Source: Larkinella humicola (GTDB lineage: Bacteria > Bacteroidota > Bacteroidia > Cytophagales > Spirosomataceae). From it: DNA of 64,000 nt. How positions within the stretch are numbered: position 1 is the first letter of the stretch; each line of letters opens with the position of its first letter. The notes under the pieces were generated by a model. That model searched no databases. It was not told the DNA's origin and was given only the letters and a program-made list of their open reading frames with translations. The position numbers and the translations under genes are program-made. Below, piece by piece: positions 38,401-46,882 of the stretch. The stretch spans positions 496,001 through 560,000 of the forward strand of contig NZ_VTWS01000003.1 of assembly GCF_008727875.1 (NCBI RefSeq). Reading direction: 5' to 3'.

Positions 38401-40451
38401 GCCAGCCTGGCGTTCGGATCATCGAGTGTGCTTTTGGCCGTCAGAATGCCTTTGTCCAGTTCGCCTTCGGCGGCAAAATTCTGGTAGTTGTATCCATTCA
38501 GTTCCGCCTGCCGGACATTGAGCCGGAACGTGGTCCGCATGGTTTTGACATCGATTCCCTGCCCGTTGACGGTCGCATCAGCCGTAATGCTGCCAAGCGT
38601 TGCCTGCTGATTCAGCCAGCGACCGGCTTCAAAATTCGCCAGCGCCAGGGTGCCCTTGTAAGCCTGATTTTTTCCGGCCACAAATCCCCGCACGTTTCCG
38701 TCGAAATCGACATTGCCCCAATCGGTTTGCAGCGCAGATTTGATGTTCAGATCATTGATTTCGCCCTGAAAACGCCCGGTTAGCCGAAGTTTCGGTGGAA
38801 TGTTGAAGGAATCCGGCAACGTTCCTTTCGGTACCAACTGCCGAATATCGCGAAGCTGCGTTGAGCCTTCGGTCAGAGTAATGTCCATCGCCATCCGGTT
38901 GACATCGGTCACGTTGCGCAACCGACCGCTGGCCCGCAACCGGGTTCCCGACAGCATATCGAGTTCAAACGTCGGAATGCTCAGATTCGCCAGCGTTCCC
39001 CGCATCAAAGTGTTGACCCGAATAACCGCCTGACGGTTTCCGGCAAAAGGCGCAGTGGTCGCCAGAAAAGGGGCGAGTTGCAGGATGTCCGCCACTGCCA
39101 GCCGACTTTGTTTCAGGTTGACCCGAATCCCCACACGCCCGGCTTCGCGCGGACGGCTCAGTTGCCCGATGGAGTCATACCGTAGAATGAGTTGGTCACG
39201 AATGAGTGTCTGGGGCGTTTGAACCAAAAGCCGGTTGATCGACGTCAGCGTATCGCTATAAACCACGTCGGCATCGAGTCGCTGGAGCGCAAAACCGCTT
39301 TGATCCCGGAAACGGCCTCCGCGAAACTTCCCGGAAATGACCTGCGGACTGTATTGCAGCGCCTGAGCCGTTAGCGAAAAATCCTGCAAATCAAGGTGCC
39401 CATAATCCAGACCGGTTTTCTGTTTGGGCTGATTTTGATCGTCGAACCGGATACGGTTTTTGGCCAGTGCCAACCGCCCGATGCTGGCCCGCCAGCCACC
39501 CGCATCGTCGGCGGTGGCCGTTGTCATGGTGGGCGGAGTTGCTTTTTTAGTCGGTTTGGTCAGGATGGCCGAAATATCCGAATTTTCGAGTTCCAGGGAT
39601 TTGATGCCGATGCGCTGCCCGTCCAGATACAGATAATCGGCGTTCATCGCCAGTCGTCCGGCCGAGCCTTTCGTCTGGAAATCAGCCTCTTCCACCTTAA
39701 CATCCCACCGCGCCCGGGTGAGTTTCCAATTGCCTAACTGGAGATCCATCGTATCACCCGGTGCCGACGTATCGGGAGTGTCCGGCGTATCGATCCCTTT
39801 GTAAAGCCGCGTGTTGGCGACCAGACCGTCAACCGTCACATCGCGAAGGTGGTATTGGGATTTATCAACGTTGGTTTTGTCGAAGTTAGCCCGCAACGTA
39901 TCGACGTAGGCACCGACATCGGCACCGACGACATCATCTTTGTAGCGAATCCGAACGTCTTTCAGCGTGATACCGGACAAACTGATGTCCAGCGGGGTCG
40001 CCGTGGTGTCGACCGGCTGGGGTGGTCCGCCGGTGTCGAAGGCGTCGATGATGTATTGAAAATTGAAAGCCGTATCGGGCAGTGTGCGGTTCAGGTTCAC
40101 GCTAACCTTCTCCAGTTCGATCTGGTTGAGCGCAATCCGGTTTTTGAGCAGGCCCATCATGTCGAGATCGACCCGAAGTTTCTGGCCCGCCAGAAGGGTG
40201 TCGCCTTGGGGCGTAATAAACAGCACCTCTTCCAGACTGATGTAATCCGGAATTTCGTAGGTAATCCGGCCAATCCGAAAAGGGCTTTTGAGTTTTCCGG
40301 CCAGGTAATTATTGACCTGACGGGTCACAAATTCCTGCCCCCAGGTCGTCGTACCGACTACACCGAGGAACCCGATCACCAGAAAAATCAGTGCCAGTAT
40401 AGCCAGGAAAAAAACCGTCAGAAATTTTTTCACGTTCCTTGTATCAGTCAC
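35424..40451 (-). CDS. tamB: TamB (DUF490) inter-membrane translocation/assembly protein
   Basis: The 1675-residue protein starts with a membrane anchor (about residues 8-35), is then built of repeated beta-sheet stretches spanning the periplasm, and ends in the DUF490 region (ITVDYNQLSEIFKKPEEKVN). TamB-like proteins bridge inner and outer membrane and are proposed to carry phospholipids or assist barrel assembly with TamA/TamL. The gene comes first in the operon. Length is typical for the family in this phylum. Confidence 0.9.
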   Translation of the reverse strand: MTDTRNVKKFLTVFFLAILALIFLVIGFLGVVGTTTWGQEFVTRQVNNYLAGKLKSPFRIGRITYEIPDYISLEEVLFITPQGDTLLAGQKLRVDLDMMGLLKNRIALNQIELEKVSVNLNRTLPDTAFNFQYIIDAFDTGGPPQPVDTTATPLDISLSGITLKDVRIRYKDDVVGADVGAYVDTLRANFDKTNVDKSQYHLRDVTVDGLVANTRLYKGIDTPDTPDTSAPGDTMDLQLGNWKLTRARWDVKVEEADFQTKGSAGRLAMNADYLYLDGQRIGIKSLELENSDISAILTKPTKKATPPTMTTATADDAGGWRASIGRLALAKNRIRFDDQNQPKQKTGLDYGHLDLQDFSLTAQALQYSPQVISGKFRGGRFRDQSGFALQRLDADVVYSDTLTSINRLLVQTPQTLIRDQLILRYDSIGQLSRPREAGRVGIRVNLKQSRLAVADILQLAPFLATTAPFAGNRQAVIRVNTLMRGTLANLSIPTFELDMLSGTRLRASGRLRNVTDVNRMAMDITLTEGSTQLRDIRQLVPKGTLPDSFNIPPKLRLTGRFQGEINDLNIKSALQTDWGNVDFDGNVRGFVAGKNQAYKGTLALANFEAGRWLNQQATLGSITADATVNGQGIDVKTMRTTFRLNVRQAELNGYNYQNFAAEGELDKGILTAKSTLDDPNARLALNSEVGLLEDYPSVKGGLVIEKLDVTALKFYKDPLSIEGRMRFDFASTDPVNPVGTLTARETVVRLNGKTYPLDSFYVKAAPEGVRKIVEAKLPFATLKLDGQFDYTRLYDIVVGEFSKYIKLPDLTYKPVNPPYGFNIDMTVNQHPLLTAFLPALTKMDPVTLKAYIDNTKDTTLSALLKTGTIEYDTMRFQTVTMGLQAVNDRLLIQSRVNAVHTDQVDLNVTRFNGEAIKNRLHFDIISEDSTGRAWYALSGNLGVADRAYQFRFNPDGMMTNYQRWTSDTTGYIQYSEDGILADKFLLQTGSQKILVNSIVPKPNAPLEVKVENIDLTNMAKLANQDTTLAGGLLNGDVILRNVMTNLSFTGNVTVDSLKVMAKPLGNLTASFENTTDQRISTDIALKGSGNSARVTGFYKASDPANALDFKINLEQLSAQTIEAFSFGQLRQTSGRLRGQVDVSGSTEQPRMNGSMSFDSLAFNVAYLNATYKIDKETIRFNEKVITFQDFSVRDALNRSLTTNGTITLRKLPDVAYNLRINATKFQVLNATRKDNDLAYGNAAISANLSIRGSGTSPTIGGSIKLEDDSKVTMVLPDQTASVNEAREIVTFIDHNDTLALRKYLVVARPDTALRSRAFKELSNAQIDLSLEVNEKSEITVVVDELNGDNLRIKGNARLNVGVSQSGAISLLGRYDVTEGEYSLTYQVLKRKFSIQKGSFITWTGDPLRAELDITAVYQTTAVPSNLIANETSEQMRTASKQKIPFNVLLKMKGRLAAPDISFDIVMPEEDFLASRTVIDAVNSKLTQLRNDPSQLNKQVFGLMVLGSFIAETSSSSSGGGINTEEIARNSVSKILSDQLERFASSLLKGFDVDFNLLSSSQSAQSNNTVGSRTDLNVGVSRSFLNGRLTVSVGRNFVLEKNSNTITRNPNEVFDNLSLNYNLSRDGRYMMRGYRKSDYQAVLEGYVIETGIGFVITVDYNQLSEIFKKPEEKVNQ

Positions 40452-40648
40452 CGGATAACCAACCGACTACCCTGCTTTCTGTCTTTGCTCCTTATTCAAT
40501 ACGTACTTTAGACGCCGAATGTTGAACGGCGGATCCTATTTGTACAAAAAAATAATAGAGACAGTGTCAATAATCCGGCCAATTTCCTTCTTCAATAAAC
40601 CGTGCAGAAAGTGATTATGTTATAGTGATGTTCCTTCTTGGTTCTGTT

Positions 40649-40774
40649 TTACTTTGAGAAAACGCCTTTCGCAATTAAATAAGGGATGATCAGCCAGAGC
40701 AGGCCTTTAATGAGAAAGAAAAGAAAGCCCAGCCAGCCGACGCGCTTGAGCCATATTTTGAAACGGTTATTCAT
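40649..40774 (-). CDS. Small single-pass membrane protein (41 aa)
   Basis: The ATG at 40774 gives MNNRFKIWLKRVGWLGFLFF, then LIKGLLWLIIPYLIAKGVFSK: a basic N-terminus and one long hydrophobic helix. Longer in-frame starts would begin upstream of a -7 box TAACTTTG (40840-40847), so the short form is preferred. It is divergent from the ECF sigma gene. Function unknown; peptides of this kind are seen in other Cytophagales (from memory). Confidence 0.65.
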   Translation of the reverse strand: MNNRFKIWLKRVGWLGFLFFLIKGLLWLIIPYLIAKGVFSK

Positions 40775-40839
40775 GGTGTGGCTATTCGTTTGATCAATGC
40801 CTTTATCGAAACCGGGCGTTCCTGAAAGCAATATTCCAC

Positions 40840-40847
40840 CAAAGTTA
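40840..40847 (-). promoter_or_regulatory. -7 box for the 41-aa membrane protein
   Basis: TAACTTTG on the minus strand fits TAnnTTTG and lies about 65 bases before the ATG at 40774. The -33 region has TTTC 18 bases upstream, one base off the consensus. Confidence 0.5.
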
Positions 40848-41011
40848 GCGAACTGCCGATTTATTGAAAGCCGTCTTCCCATTTTTGCTGCTTTTCGCGC
40901 ACGTCGGCCTTTGTTCCGGGTTTTATCCGCAAACCGCACCGCTATATTTTAAATTCTTTTAATTATAGATTTCACCCACAAAATACCATCTCTGTTAAAA
41001 TAACACTACAT

Positions 41012-41659
41012 TTGGTACAATTAAAGTTAGTCCTTGACGGTCATCATCCATTGGAACGCTTTACAGCCGCTGAGTATAAAAATCTTGCCCCCCGGGAGCT
41101 ATGGCAACGCTTCAAAGCCGGTGACGAACTGGCTTTCGGCGAACTGGCTCAGGGGCATTACCGTAGCCTGTATAACTACGGTTCGCGGCTGACTGCGGAT
41201 TCGGAACTGGTTTGGGACACCATCCAGGATTTGCTGTTGGAATTGTGGGACCATCGAGCGACCGTCGGCGATGCGGTGTTTGTCAAAACGTATTTGCTGA
41301 AAGCGCTTCGCTATAAACTGCTAAAAGCACTTCCCCAACAACCCGCGGTTCAACTCGACGAATCGGAACCCGCCCAAATGCCTTTTTCCGATTCCATCGA
41401 ACAGAAAATCATTGATGATGAGAACCAGACAGAGCAAACCCGCCTGTTACGCCAGCTCATGGCTTCCCTCTCCAAACGCCAGCAGGAAGTGCTCTACCTG
41501 CGGTTTTACCAGAATTTGGAAAACCACGAAATTGCCCTGATTATGGGGCTGGAGCGCCAGAGCGTCGCTAATCTGCTTCACCGAACCTTCAAGGAACTCC
41601 GCCACCAATGGTCGTCCAGCCTGCTGCTGATTTTGCTGGGAATGGTGCGGTTATCGTGA
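41012..41659 (+). CDS. ECF-family RNA polymerase sigma factor
   Basis: The frame has sigma region 2 (about residues 29-95) and region 4 (about 140-200, with QQEVLYLRFYQNLENHEIAL and the HTH segment MGLERQSVANLLHRTFKELR). It is followed by a FecR anti-sigma gene and SusC, so it likely switches on the locus when the SusC receptor is loaded. The start is uncertain: the first possible start is TTG at 41012, but a -7-like box TACATTTG (41007-41014) overlaps it, and another TTG at 41051 would give 202 residues. Confidence 0.9.
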   Translation: MVQLKLVLDGHHPLERFTAAEYKNLAPRELWQRFKAGDELAFGELAQGHYRSLYNYGSRLTADSELVWDTIQDLLLELWDHRATVGDAVFVKTYLLKALRYKLLKALPQQPAVQLDESEPAQMPFSDSIEQKIIDDENQTEQTRLLRQLMASLSKRQQEVLYLRFYQNLENHEIALIMGLERQSVANLLHRTFKELRHQWSSSLLLILLGMVRLS

Positions 41660-42065
41660 GGTATCAGGTATCAAGCCATGAAGGAGCTAACTATCAAGAG
41701 CAATCCCCGTCTATCTTCTAACAGCCTAAAATTCCTTTTGATTTTAACCAATTTATCCCATAGGGGTTTAACAGCGTAGCGTCAGTAGGAGCACATTCGG
41801 TTATTTCCATATCCACGTGCCGATCGGTACGAAACAATTGGTCTGTACAATGTAGTCGCTTACCTCAGGGCACGCGTAGGGCTACTGATTGTTTTCGGCG
41901 GCCGACGCTGCGCGATTGAATCCCTAACGGCGTAAAAAAATGGATACATATGTCACTGGCATTTCCTAATTGAACTCTTCCCAAAAATAATTTTACTTTT
42001 TTTTGGGTATTGCCTCTCCCTCTCCGGCACTATGGAAGTAGAAGCCCTAGAATACTATTTTCTCA
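41660..42065. other. Gap between sigma and anti-sigma genes
   Basis: No gene longer than about 35 codons and no strong hairpin is seen in this 406-base stretch. Near its end is an A/T-rich run and TTTTTTGGGTATTGCC (about 41998-42013), which could be the -33 side of a promoter used by the ECF sigma; this is inference from its position. A 13-codon leader frame follows. Confidence 0.5.
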
Positions 42066-42073
42066 ATGATTAA
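42032..42073 (+). CDS. Possible leader peptide (13 aa) overlapping the fecR start
   Basis: An ATG at 42032 encodes MEVEALEYYFLND and stops at a TAA overlapping the fecR start in ATGATTAA. Such overlap lets terminating ribosomes restart at fecR. It may be real translational coupling or chance, given the size. Confidence 0.35.
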   Translation: MEVEALEYYFLND

Positions 42074-43181
42074 TTACAGAACGTACGAAGCTGAAGACTT
42101 CCTGTTCGATGCGTCATTCCGGCAATGGACGACGGAGTCCTCTCCGCAAGCCGCCCTTTTCTGGAACCGGTGGCTGGCCCAGAATCCCGACCGCGCCGAC
42201 GTGGTTCGGCAGGCTCAGGAACTGGTTCGCGCGCTGGATGCTCATTACCGCGACGATGCGACCGAAAACCGGCTGGCGGACGAGCTGAACCGGCTGGTCG
42301 GCAAGGCCGTCGAACACCGGGATACGGAGCTGGACGTGCCGGTTCGGCCGCTGGGGCAACGGTTGTGGTGGCGCTGGGCGGTGGCGGCTTCCGTATTGCT
42401 GATCAGCCTCAGTACCTGGCTTTTTGTGAACCGGGCTCCCAAACCGGCAACCGACCCGTATGAATACCTGACCAAAACCGTCACCCTACCGCTTCAGGAA
42501 AAGGTCAATACCGGCCCCAAAGCGATCAATATCCTGCTGAGCGATGGCAGTGTGGTAACGCTGAATCCCAACAGCCGCTTGAGCTATCCCGAACGGTTTG
42601 ACAACACAACCCGTACGGTGTACCTCAGCGGTGAAGCGTTCTTCGACGTGATGAAAAATCCGGCCAAACCGTTCTTGATTTACGCCAACCAAACCGTTAC
42701 GAAGGTACTGGGAACCAGCTTTCTGGTTCGGGCTTACACGGGCGAAAAAGACGTAACGGTCATGGTAAAAACCGGTCGGGTTTCAGTCTATTCACAGAAA
42801 GACTATGAACTGGCGCAGCAATCCGGTCTCCGGCGCGTCGAAGGCGTGGTGCTGACGCCCAATCAACAGATGACGTATAATCTGGAAGAGAACAAGCTGG
42901 TGAAAGCACTGGTGGCCAAACCGGCGGCTTTGATCGCCAACCGGCCCAGTCGCGAGCAGGTGTTTGAAGATGCGCCGGTGGACAAAGTGTTTTCCAGCAT
43001 TGAGCGTATGTACGGCATCAAACTGCTTTTCGATGAGGAAGCGCTGGCCAACTGCCTTGTGAACCTGACCTTTAACGAAGAGAATTTGCTGGAACGGCTG
43101 GATGTCATCTGCCAGACCATCGGCGCATCGTATGAAGTGCTCGACGGCCAGATCGTGATCACCAGCAAAGGATGCCATTGA
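42066..43181 (+). CDS. FecR-type anti-sigma factor
   Basis: The 371-residue protein has a cytoplasmic N-terminal part (about 1-95), one transmembrane helix (about 97-118, WAVAASVLLISLSTWLFV), a periplasmic FecR domain (about 125-240) and a C-terminal DUF4974 domain (VFEDAPVDKVFSSIERMYGI). It would hold the ECF sigma inactive until the STN domain of the neighbouring SusC signals. Position between sigma and susC genes is the classic one. Confidence 0.93.
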   Translation: MINYRTYEAEDFLFDASFRQWTTESSPQAALFWNRWLAQNPDRADVVRQAQELVRALDAHYRDDATENRLADELNRLVGKAVEHRDTELDVPVRPLGQRLWWRWAVAASVLLISLSTWLFVNRAPKPATDPYEYLTKTVTLPLQEKVNTGPKAINILLSDGSVVTLNPNSRLSYPERFDNTTRTVYLSGEAFFDVMKNPAKPFLIYANQTVTKVLGTSFLVRAYTGEKDVTVMVKTGRVSVYSQKDYELAQQSGLRRVEGVVLTPNQQMTYNLEENKLVKALVAKPAALIANRPSREQVFEDAPVDKVFSSIERMYGIKLLFDEEALANCLVNLTFNEENLLERLDVICQTIGASYEVLDGQIVITSKGCH

Positions 43182-43202
43182 AGTACCTATTCCTAAACCC
43201 TA

Positions 43203-43210
43203 TACATTTT
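43203..43210 (+). promoter_or_regulatory. Possible internal promoter before susC
   Basis: TACATTTT is one base off the -7 consensus, and TTG at 43178-43180 lies 22 bases upstream. It could give susC a transcript separate from fecR. Confidence 0.3.
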
Positions 43211-43279
43211 ACGCAGACCCCATCTCTATCCCTAATCCCATTCGCCTATGATTGAGTAATCCGTCTCTTCACAAAAAAA

Positions 43280-43308
43280 GGTCAATGATGGTTCCAGCAT
43301 CACTGACC
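43280..43308 (+). promoter_or_regulatory. Leader hairpin before susC
   Basis: GGTCAATGATG (43280-43290) pairs with CATCACTGACC (43298-43308) at 10 of 11 positions around a 7-base loop, 34 bases before the susC start. CCCC TTTTT follows at about 43317-43325, so it could also attenuate transcription. Confidence 0.5.
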
Positions 43309-43342
43309 CTAACAGACCCCTTTTTAAGCAACCTCATCCAGG

Positions 43343-46300
43343 ATGAAGAAGGGTATTTTTTGTCTATTCGAAACCCCAAACAGCCAAAAAACAAGCAAAA
43401 GTATGAAAAAACTTCGACAACCGCTTAGCCTGTTGCGTAGCTTTATGAAATTGACTTTCTATCAGTTACTCCTGGCCGCGATCTTCACCGGGCTCGCTTT
43501 TGCCCGCCCCGTAGAAGCCCAGCGAATCATGGATCAACGTGTTACGATCCAGGCCACCAACCTCCCGATGAAGGCGGTTTTGAACCAGCTCGGAAAACAG
43601 GCCGACGTCCGTTTTGCCTACCGCTCGGCCCTGGTTCAATTGAATCAGCGTGTATCGTTCAACGCCAGCAACCAGCCGCTGAGCGAAATCCTGGACAAAT
43701 TATTGAAACCACTGAGCCTGACCTACTACGTAAAAGGGCGGCAGATCATTCTGAACCTGGAACCCCTGCCGGTTCCGTCGGCGGATGAGGTGTTGCGCAG
43801 CAACGATGCCGCAGCGGTGGATCAGAACGTATCCGGAACGGTATCGGACGAAGCCGGGGTGCGGCTGCCGGGCGTTAGCGTGGTGGTGAAAGGCACCACC
43901 CGCGGAACCACAACGGACGGCAACGGACAATACCGCCTGACGATGCAGACGGGCGATGCGGTTCTGGTGTTCAGTTTTGTGGGCTATACGTCCCAGGAAA
44001 TTGCCGTCGGAAACCGTACGGAGGTAAACGTCAGCCTGTTGACCGACACGAAAAACCTCAGTGAAGTCGTCGTGGTCGGTTACGGTACCCAAAAACGGTC
44101 GGATCTGACCGGTTCGGTTTCGTCGGTCAAAGCGGAGGAAATCAAGAACCTGCCTGTCCGAAGCGTCAACGAAGCCCTGCAGGGCCGGGCCGCCGGGGTG
44201 CAGGTCACCCGACCAGACGGAACACCGGGCGGTGGCTCCGACATTGTCATCCGGGGTATTGGCTCCATTGGCGGCATGTCGCCCTTGTATATTGTGGACG
44301 GTATTCGGATGGGTGCGGGTAATAACTTCAACCTCCAGGATGTCGAATCCATCGAAGTGCTGAAAGACGCCAGCGCGGCTGCCATTTACGGAGCACAGGC
44401 TGCGGGGGGCGTGGTGCTGGTGACGACGAAACGCGGCACGAAGATGGACAAGATGAGCATTAACTTCAATGCGTATTATGGCGTTCGGCAACCCCGGAAT
44501 CTCTACCAGATGCTGAATACGGCCGACTACATCAAAGCCAAACAGGCCTTCGGCGTCAACACAAGCGGCTATGGCGATCCGGCCACGCTGCCCAACACCA
44601 ACTGGGTCGACGAAATTTTCCAGAATGGAAAAGAGCAAAGCTATTCGCTTTCGCTGGCGGGAGCCTCGGCCAAAGCCAATTATTACCTGTCGGCCAACTA
44701 CCAGCGCGAAGGCGGCACCATCATCGATAACTCCTTCGAACGCTACGGGATTCGCTCCAATGCGGATTTCAAAATTAACAAGCGTTTTAAGATCGGAGAA
44801 ACCCTGTTTGCCTGGAAAACCAGCACCAATCCGGTGCAAAGTGCTACCTATCCGTTCCGTTCAGCCCCCCTGGTAGCGGTTCTGGACCCGACCAATCCGT
44901 TTGGCGGCTGGGCCAAAACCGGTTCCTTCTTCACGGGACCAAACTTAGTCGGCTGGGAAAACATTCACCACCGTTTGAATGATCAGTATGCATTGGAAGG
45001 GAATATCTACGCCGACTGGGAAATCATCAACGGATTAAATCTTCGTTCGACCTTCGGGGCTTCCGTTTACAGCGGTCGCAACTATACCTTCCGGGAGGCT
45101 CATGACTTCGGCGTTGTTAAAAACACCCTGGCCTATTTAACCCGCGACCAAAGCAGTCAGCGTAACCTGACGGCCAACTTTGTGTTGACCTACGACAAAA
45201 CCATCGGCCAGCACGAGTTCAAGGCCATGGCGGGTTACGAAGCGTATCAGCAGGATCTGAGCAACTTGTCGGCCGAAGCCCAGGGTTTTCAGATCATTAC
45301 CTACAACCTGGGACTGAGCACCGACCCCAGCACCTACCGGGCCAGTGGGGGCGAATACCCACAAACGCGGCTTTTGTCGCAGTTTGGCCGGATCAATTAC
45401 ACCTACGCCGGAAAATACCTGTTGACGGCCAATGTCCGTCGGGACGGTTCCGACCGGTTTGGTCCCACCAACCGCTGGGGGGTCTTCCCGTCGTTTTCGG
45501 TCGGTTGGAAAGTGACCGAAGAAGCGTTTATGCGGGATATTCCGGCCATCTCGAACCTCAAAATCCGGGGAAGCTACGGAAAGCTCGGAAGCACCAGCAA
45601 CATTCCACAGTTTACCTATCAGGCGTCGTACGGCGGTACCGGGGGCACCAACATTCAGGGTTTACCGGACGGCAGCCGCTCCAAAGGGTATGCGTTAACC
45701 GCTCAGCTACCGAACGAGAATATCAAATGGGAAGAAGTGAACCAAACGGATATCGGGGCCGACATTGGGCTGTTTAACAACCGCCTGAACGTGACCGTCG
45801 ACTGGTACAGCCGCCAGACCCAGGATATGATTTATCAGGTGCCGGTTCCCCGGTCGGCGGGTTTTGCGGCCTCTACCGTGTATACCAACATTGGTCAGAT
45901 GAGCAACAAAGGGCTTGAACTGGCCATCGACTACCGGGGTAAAGCGGGTGACTTTACGTATAGCATTGCCGCTAATGCTGCTTTCAACAAAAACCTCGTC
46001 AAACAACTGAGCGGCACCAACAACAACCCGATCAACGACGGCGCCGGTGGCGATTACCTGGAAAGCACCATTGCCCGGACGCAGGCCGGTTACGCCATGA
46101 GTCAGTATTTCGGGTATATCACGGAAGGCATTTTTCAAACCGATGCGGAAGTGGCCACCCTGAATCAACAGGCGCAGGAAAAAGCCGCAGCCGCCGGAAA
46201 ACCCACAACGGGCGTGGTGTATCAGGCAGCCGGAACCGGTGCCGGTGACCTGAAATTCAGGGATGTAAACGGCGACGGCCGGATTACGATCGACGATAAA

Positions 46301-46852
46301 ACCTACATCGGCAATCCCTGGCCGAAGATGACCTACGGTTTGACGCTGAATCTGGGCTGGAAAGGCATTGACGTTTCGGCCTTGTTTCAGGGCGTACAGG
46401 GGCTGGATATCTACAACGCCAACCGGTATTACACGCAGTTTTTCGTGGGGGATTACAACACGACGAACGACATTTTCCAGACGTCGTTCTTCAACGGAAA
46501 CGGCCTGACCGACCGGCCCCGGGTGGGATACAAGGATGCCTCCGGCAACTACATTCGCGATCCGAACTCCAACTACACCCGCATCTCGGATTATTTTGTG
46601 GAAAATGGGGCTTACCTGAAACTGCGTAACCTGCAAATTGGCTACACGCTTCCGTCTGTCGTAACGAACAAGATCAAGATGGGCAGCCTCCGTATTTACC
46701 TTCAGGGACAAAACCTGATGACGCTGACCAAGTACAAAGGCATGGACCCGGAAGTGCTGGGCCGGAACGGGACGACCGGACGCGGAATCGACGCGATTTA
46801 TTCTTATCCGCGCACCACGCTCCTGTCAATGGGCATCGACGCCACTTTCTAA
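43343..46852 (+). CDS. SusC/RagA TonB-dependent receptor with STN signalling domain
   Basis: The 1169-residue protein has a signal region, an STN domain (about 66-140) that talks to FecR, a carboxypeptidase-regulatory-like domain (about 162-236), a TonB-box-like EVVVVGYGTQ (241-250), a plug and a C-terminal beta-barrel with the SusC motif YGAQAAGGVVLVTTKRG. It imports an oligosaccharide or other ligand with TonB energy and its SusD lid, and also triggers sigma release. An ATG at 43403 (MKKLRQPLSL) is an alternative start. Confidence 0.95.
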   Translation: MKKGIFCLFETPNSQKTSKSMKKLRQPLSLLRSFMKLTFYQLLLAAIFTGLAFARPVEAQRIMDQRVTIQATNLPMKAVLNQLGKQADVRFAYRSALVQLNQRVSFNASNQPLSEILDKLLKPLSLTYYVKGRQIILNLEPLPVPSADEVLRSNDAAAVDQNVSGTVSDEAGVRLPGVSVVVKGTTRGTTTDGNGQYRLTMQTGDAVLVFSFVGYTSQEIAVGNRTEVNVSLLTDTKNLSEVVVVGYGTQKRSDLTGSVSSVKAEEIKNLPVRSVNEALQGRAAGVQVTRPDGTPGGGSDIVIRGIGSIGGMSPLYIVDGIRMGAGNNFNLQDVESIEVLKDASAAAIYGAQAAGGVVLVTTKRGTKMDKMSINFNAYYGVRQPRNLYQMLNTADYIKAKQAFGVNTSGYGDPATLPNTNWVDEIFQNGKEQSYSLSLAGASAKANYYLSANYQREGGTIIDNSFERYGIRSNADFKINKRFKIGETLFAWKTSTNPVQSATYPFRSAPLVAVLDPTNPFGGWAKTGSFFTGPNLVGWENIHHRLNDQYALEGNIYADWEIINGLNLRSTFGASVYSGRNYTFREAHDFGVVKNTLAYLTRDQSSQRNLTANFVLTYDKTIGQHEFKAMAGYEAYQQDLSNLSAEAQGFQIITYNLGLSTDPSTYRASGGEYPQTRLLSQFGRINYTYAGKYLLTANVRRDGSDRFGPTNRWGVFPSFSVGWKVTEEAFMRDIPAISNLKIRGSYGKLGSTSNIPQFTYQASYGGTGGTNIQGLPDGSRSKGYALTAQLPNENIKWEEVNQTDIGADIGLFNNRLNVTVDWYSRQTQDMIYQVPVPRSAGFAASTVYTNIGQMSNKGLELAIDYRGKAGDFTYSIAANAAFNKNLVKQLSGTNNNPINDGAGGDYLESTIARTQAGYAMSQYFGYITEGIFQTDAEVATLNQQAQEKAAAAGKPTTGVVYQAAGTGAGDLKFRDVNGDGRITIDDKTYIGNPWPKMTYGLTLNLGWKGIDVSALFQGVQGLDIYNANRYYTQFFVGDYNTTNDIFQTSFFNGNGLTDRPRVGYKDASGNYIRDPNSNYTRISDYFVENGAYLKLRNLQIGYTLPSVVTNKIKMGSLRIYLQGQNLMTLTKYKGMDPEVLGRNGTTGRGIDAIYSYPRTTLLSMGIDATF

Positions 46853-46882
46853 TTCACCAGACCTTACTCAGTTGATACAACT

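Noticed and set aside
41678-41780. About 32-codon frame after the sigma gene
   Set aside because: Too short, no signal or membrane pattern and no promoter; it looks like chance.
43700-46711. Long minus-strand frames (379 and 334 codons) opposite susC
   Set aside because: They are antisense to a complete SusC with signal, STN, plug and barrel.
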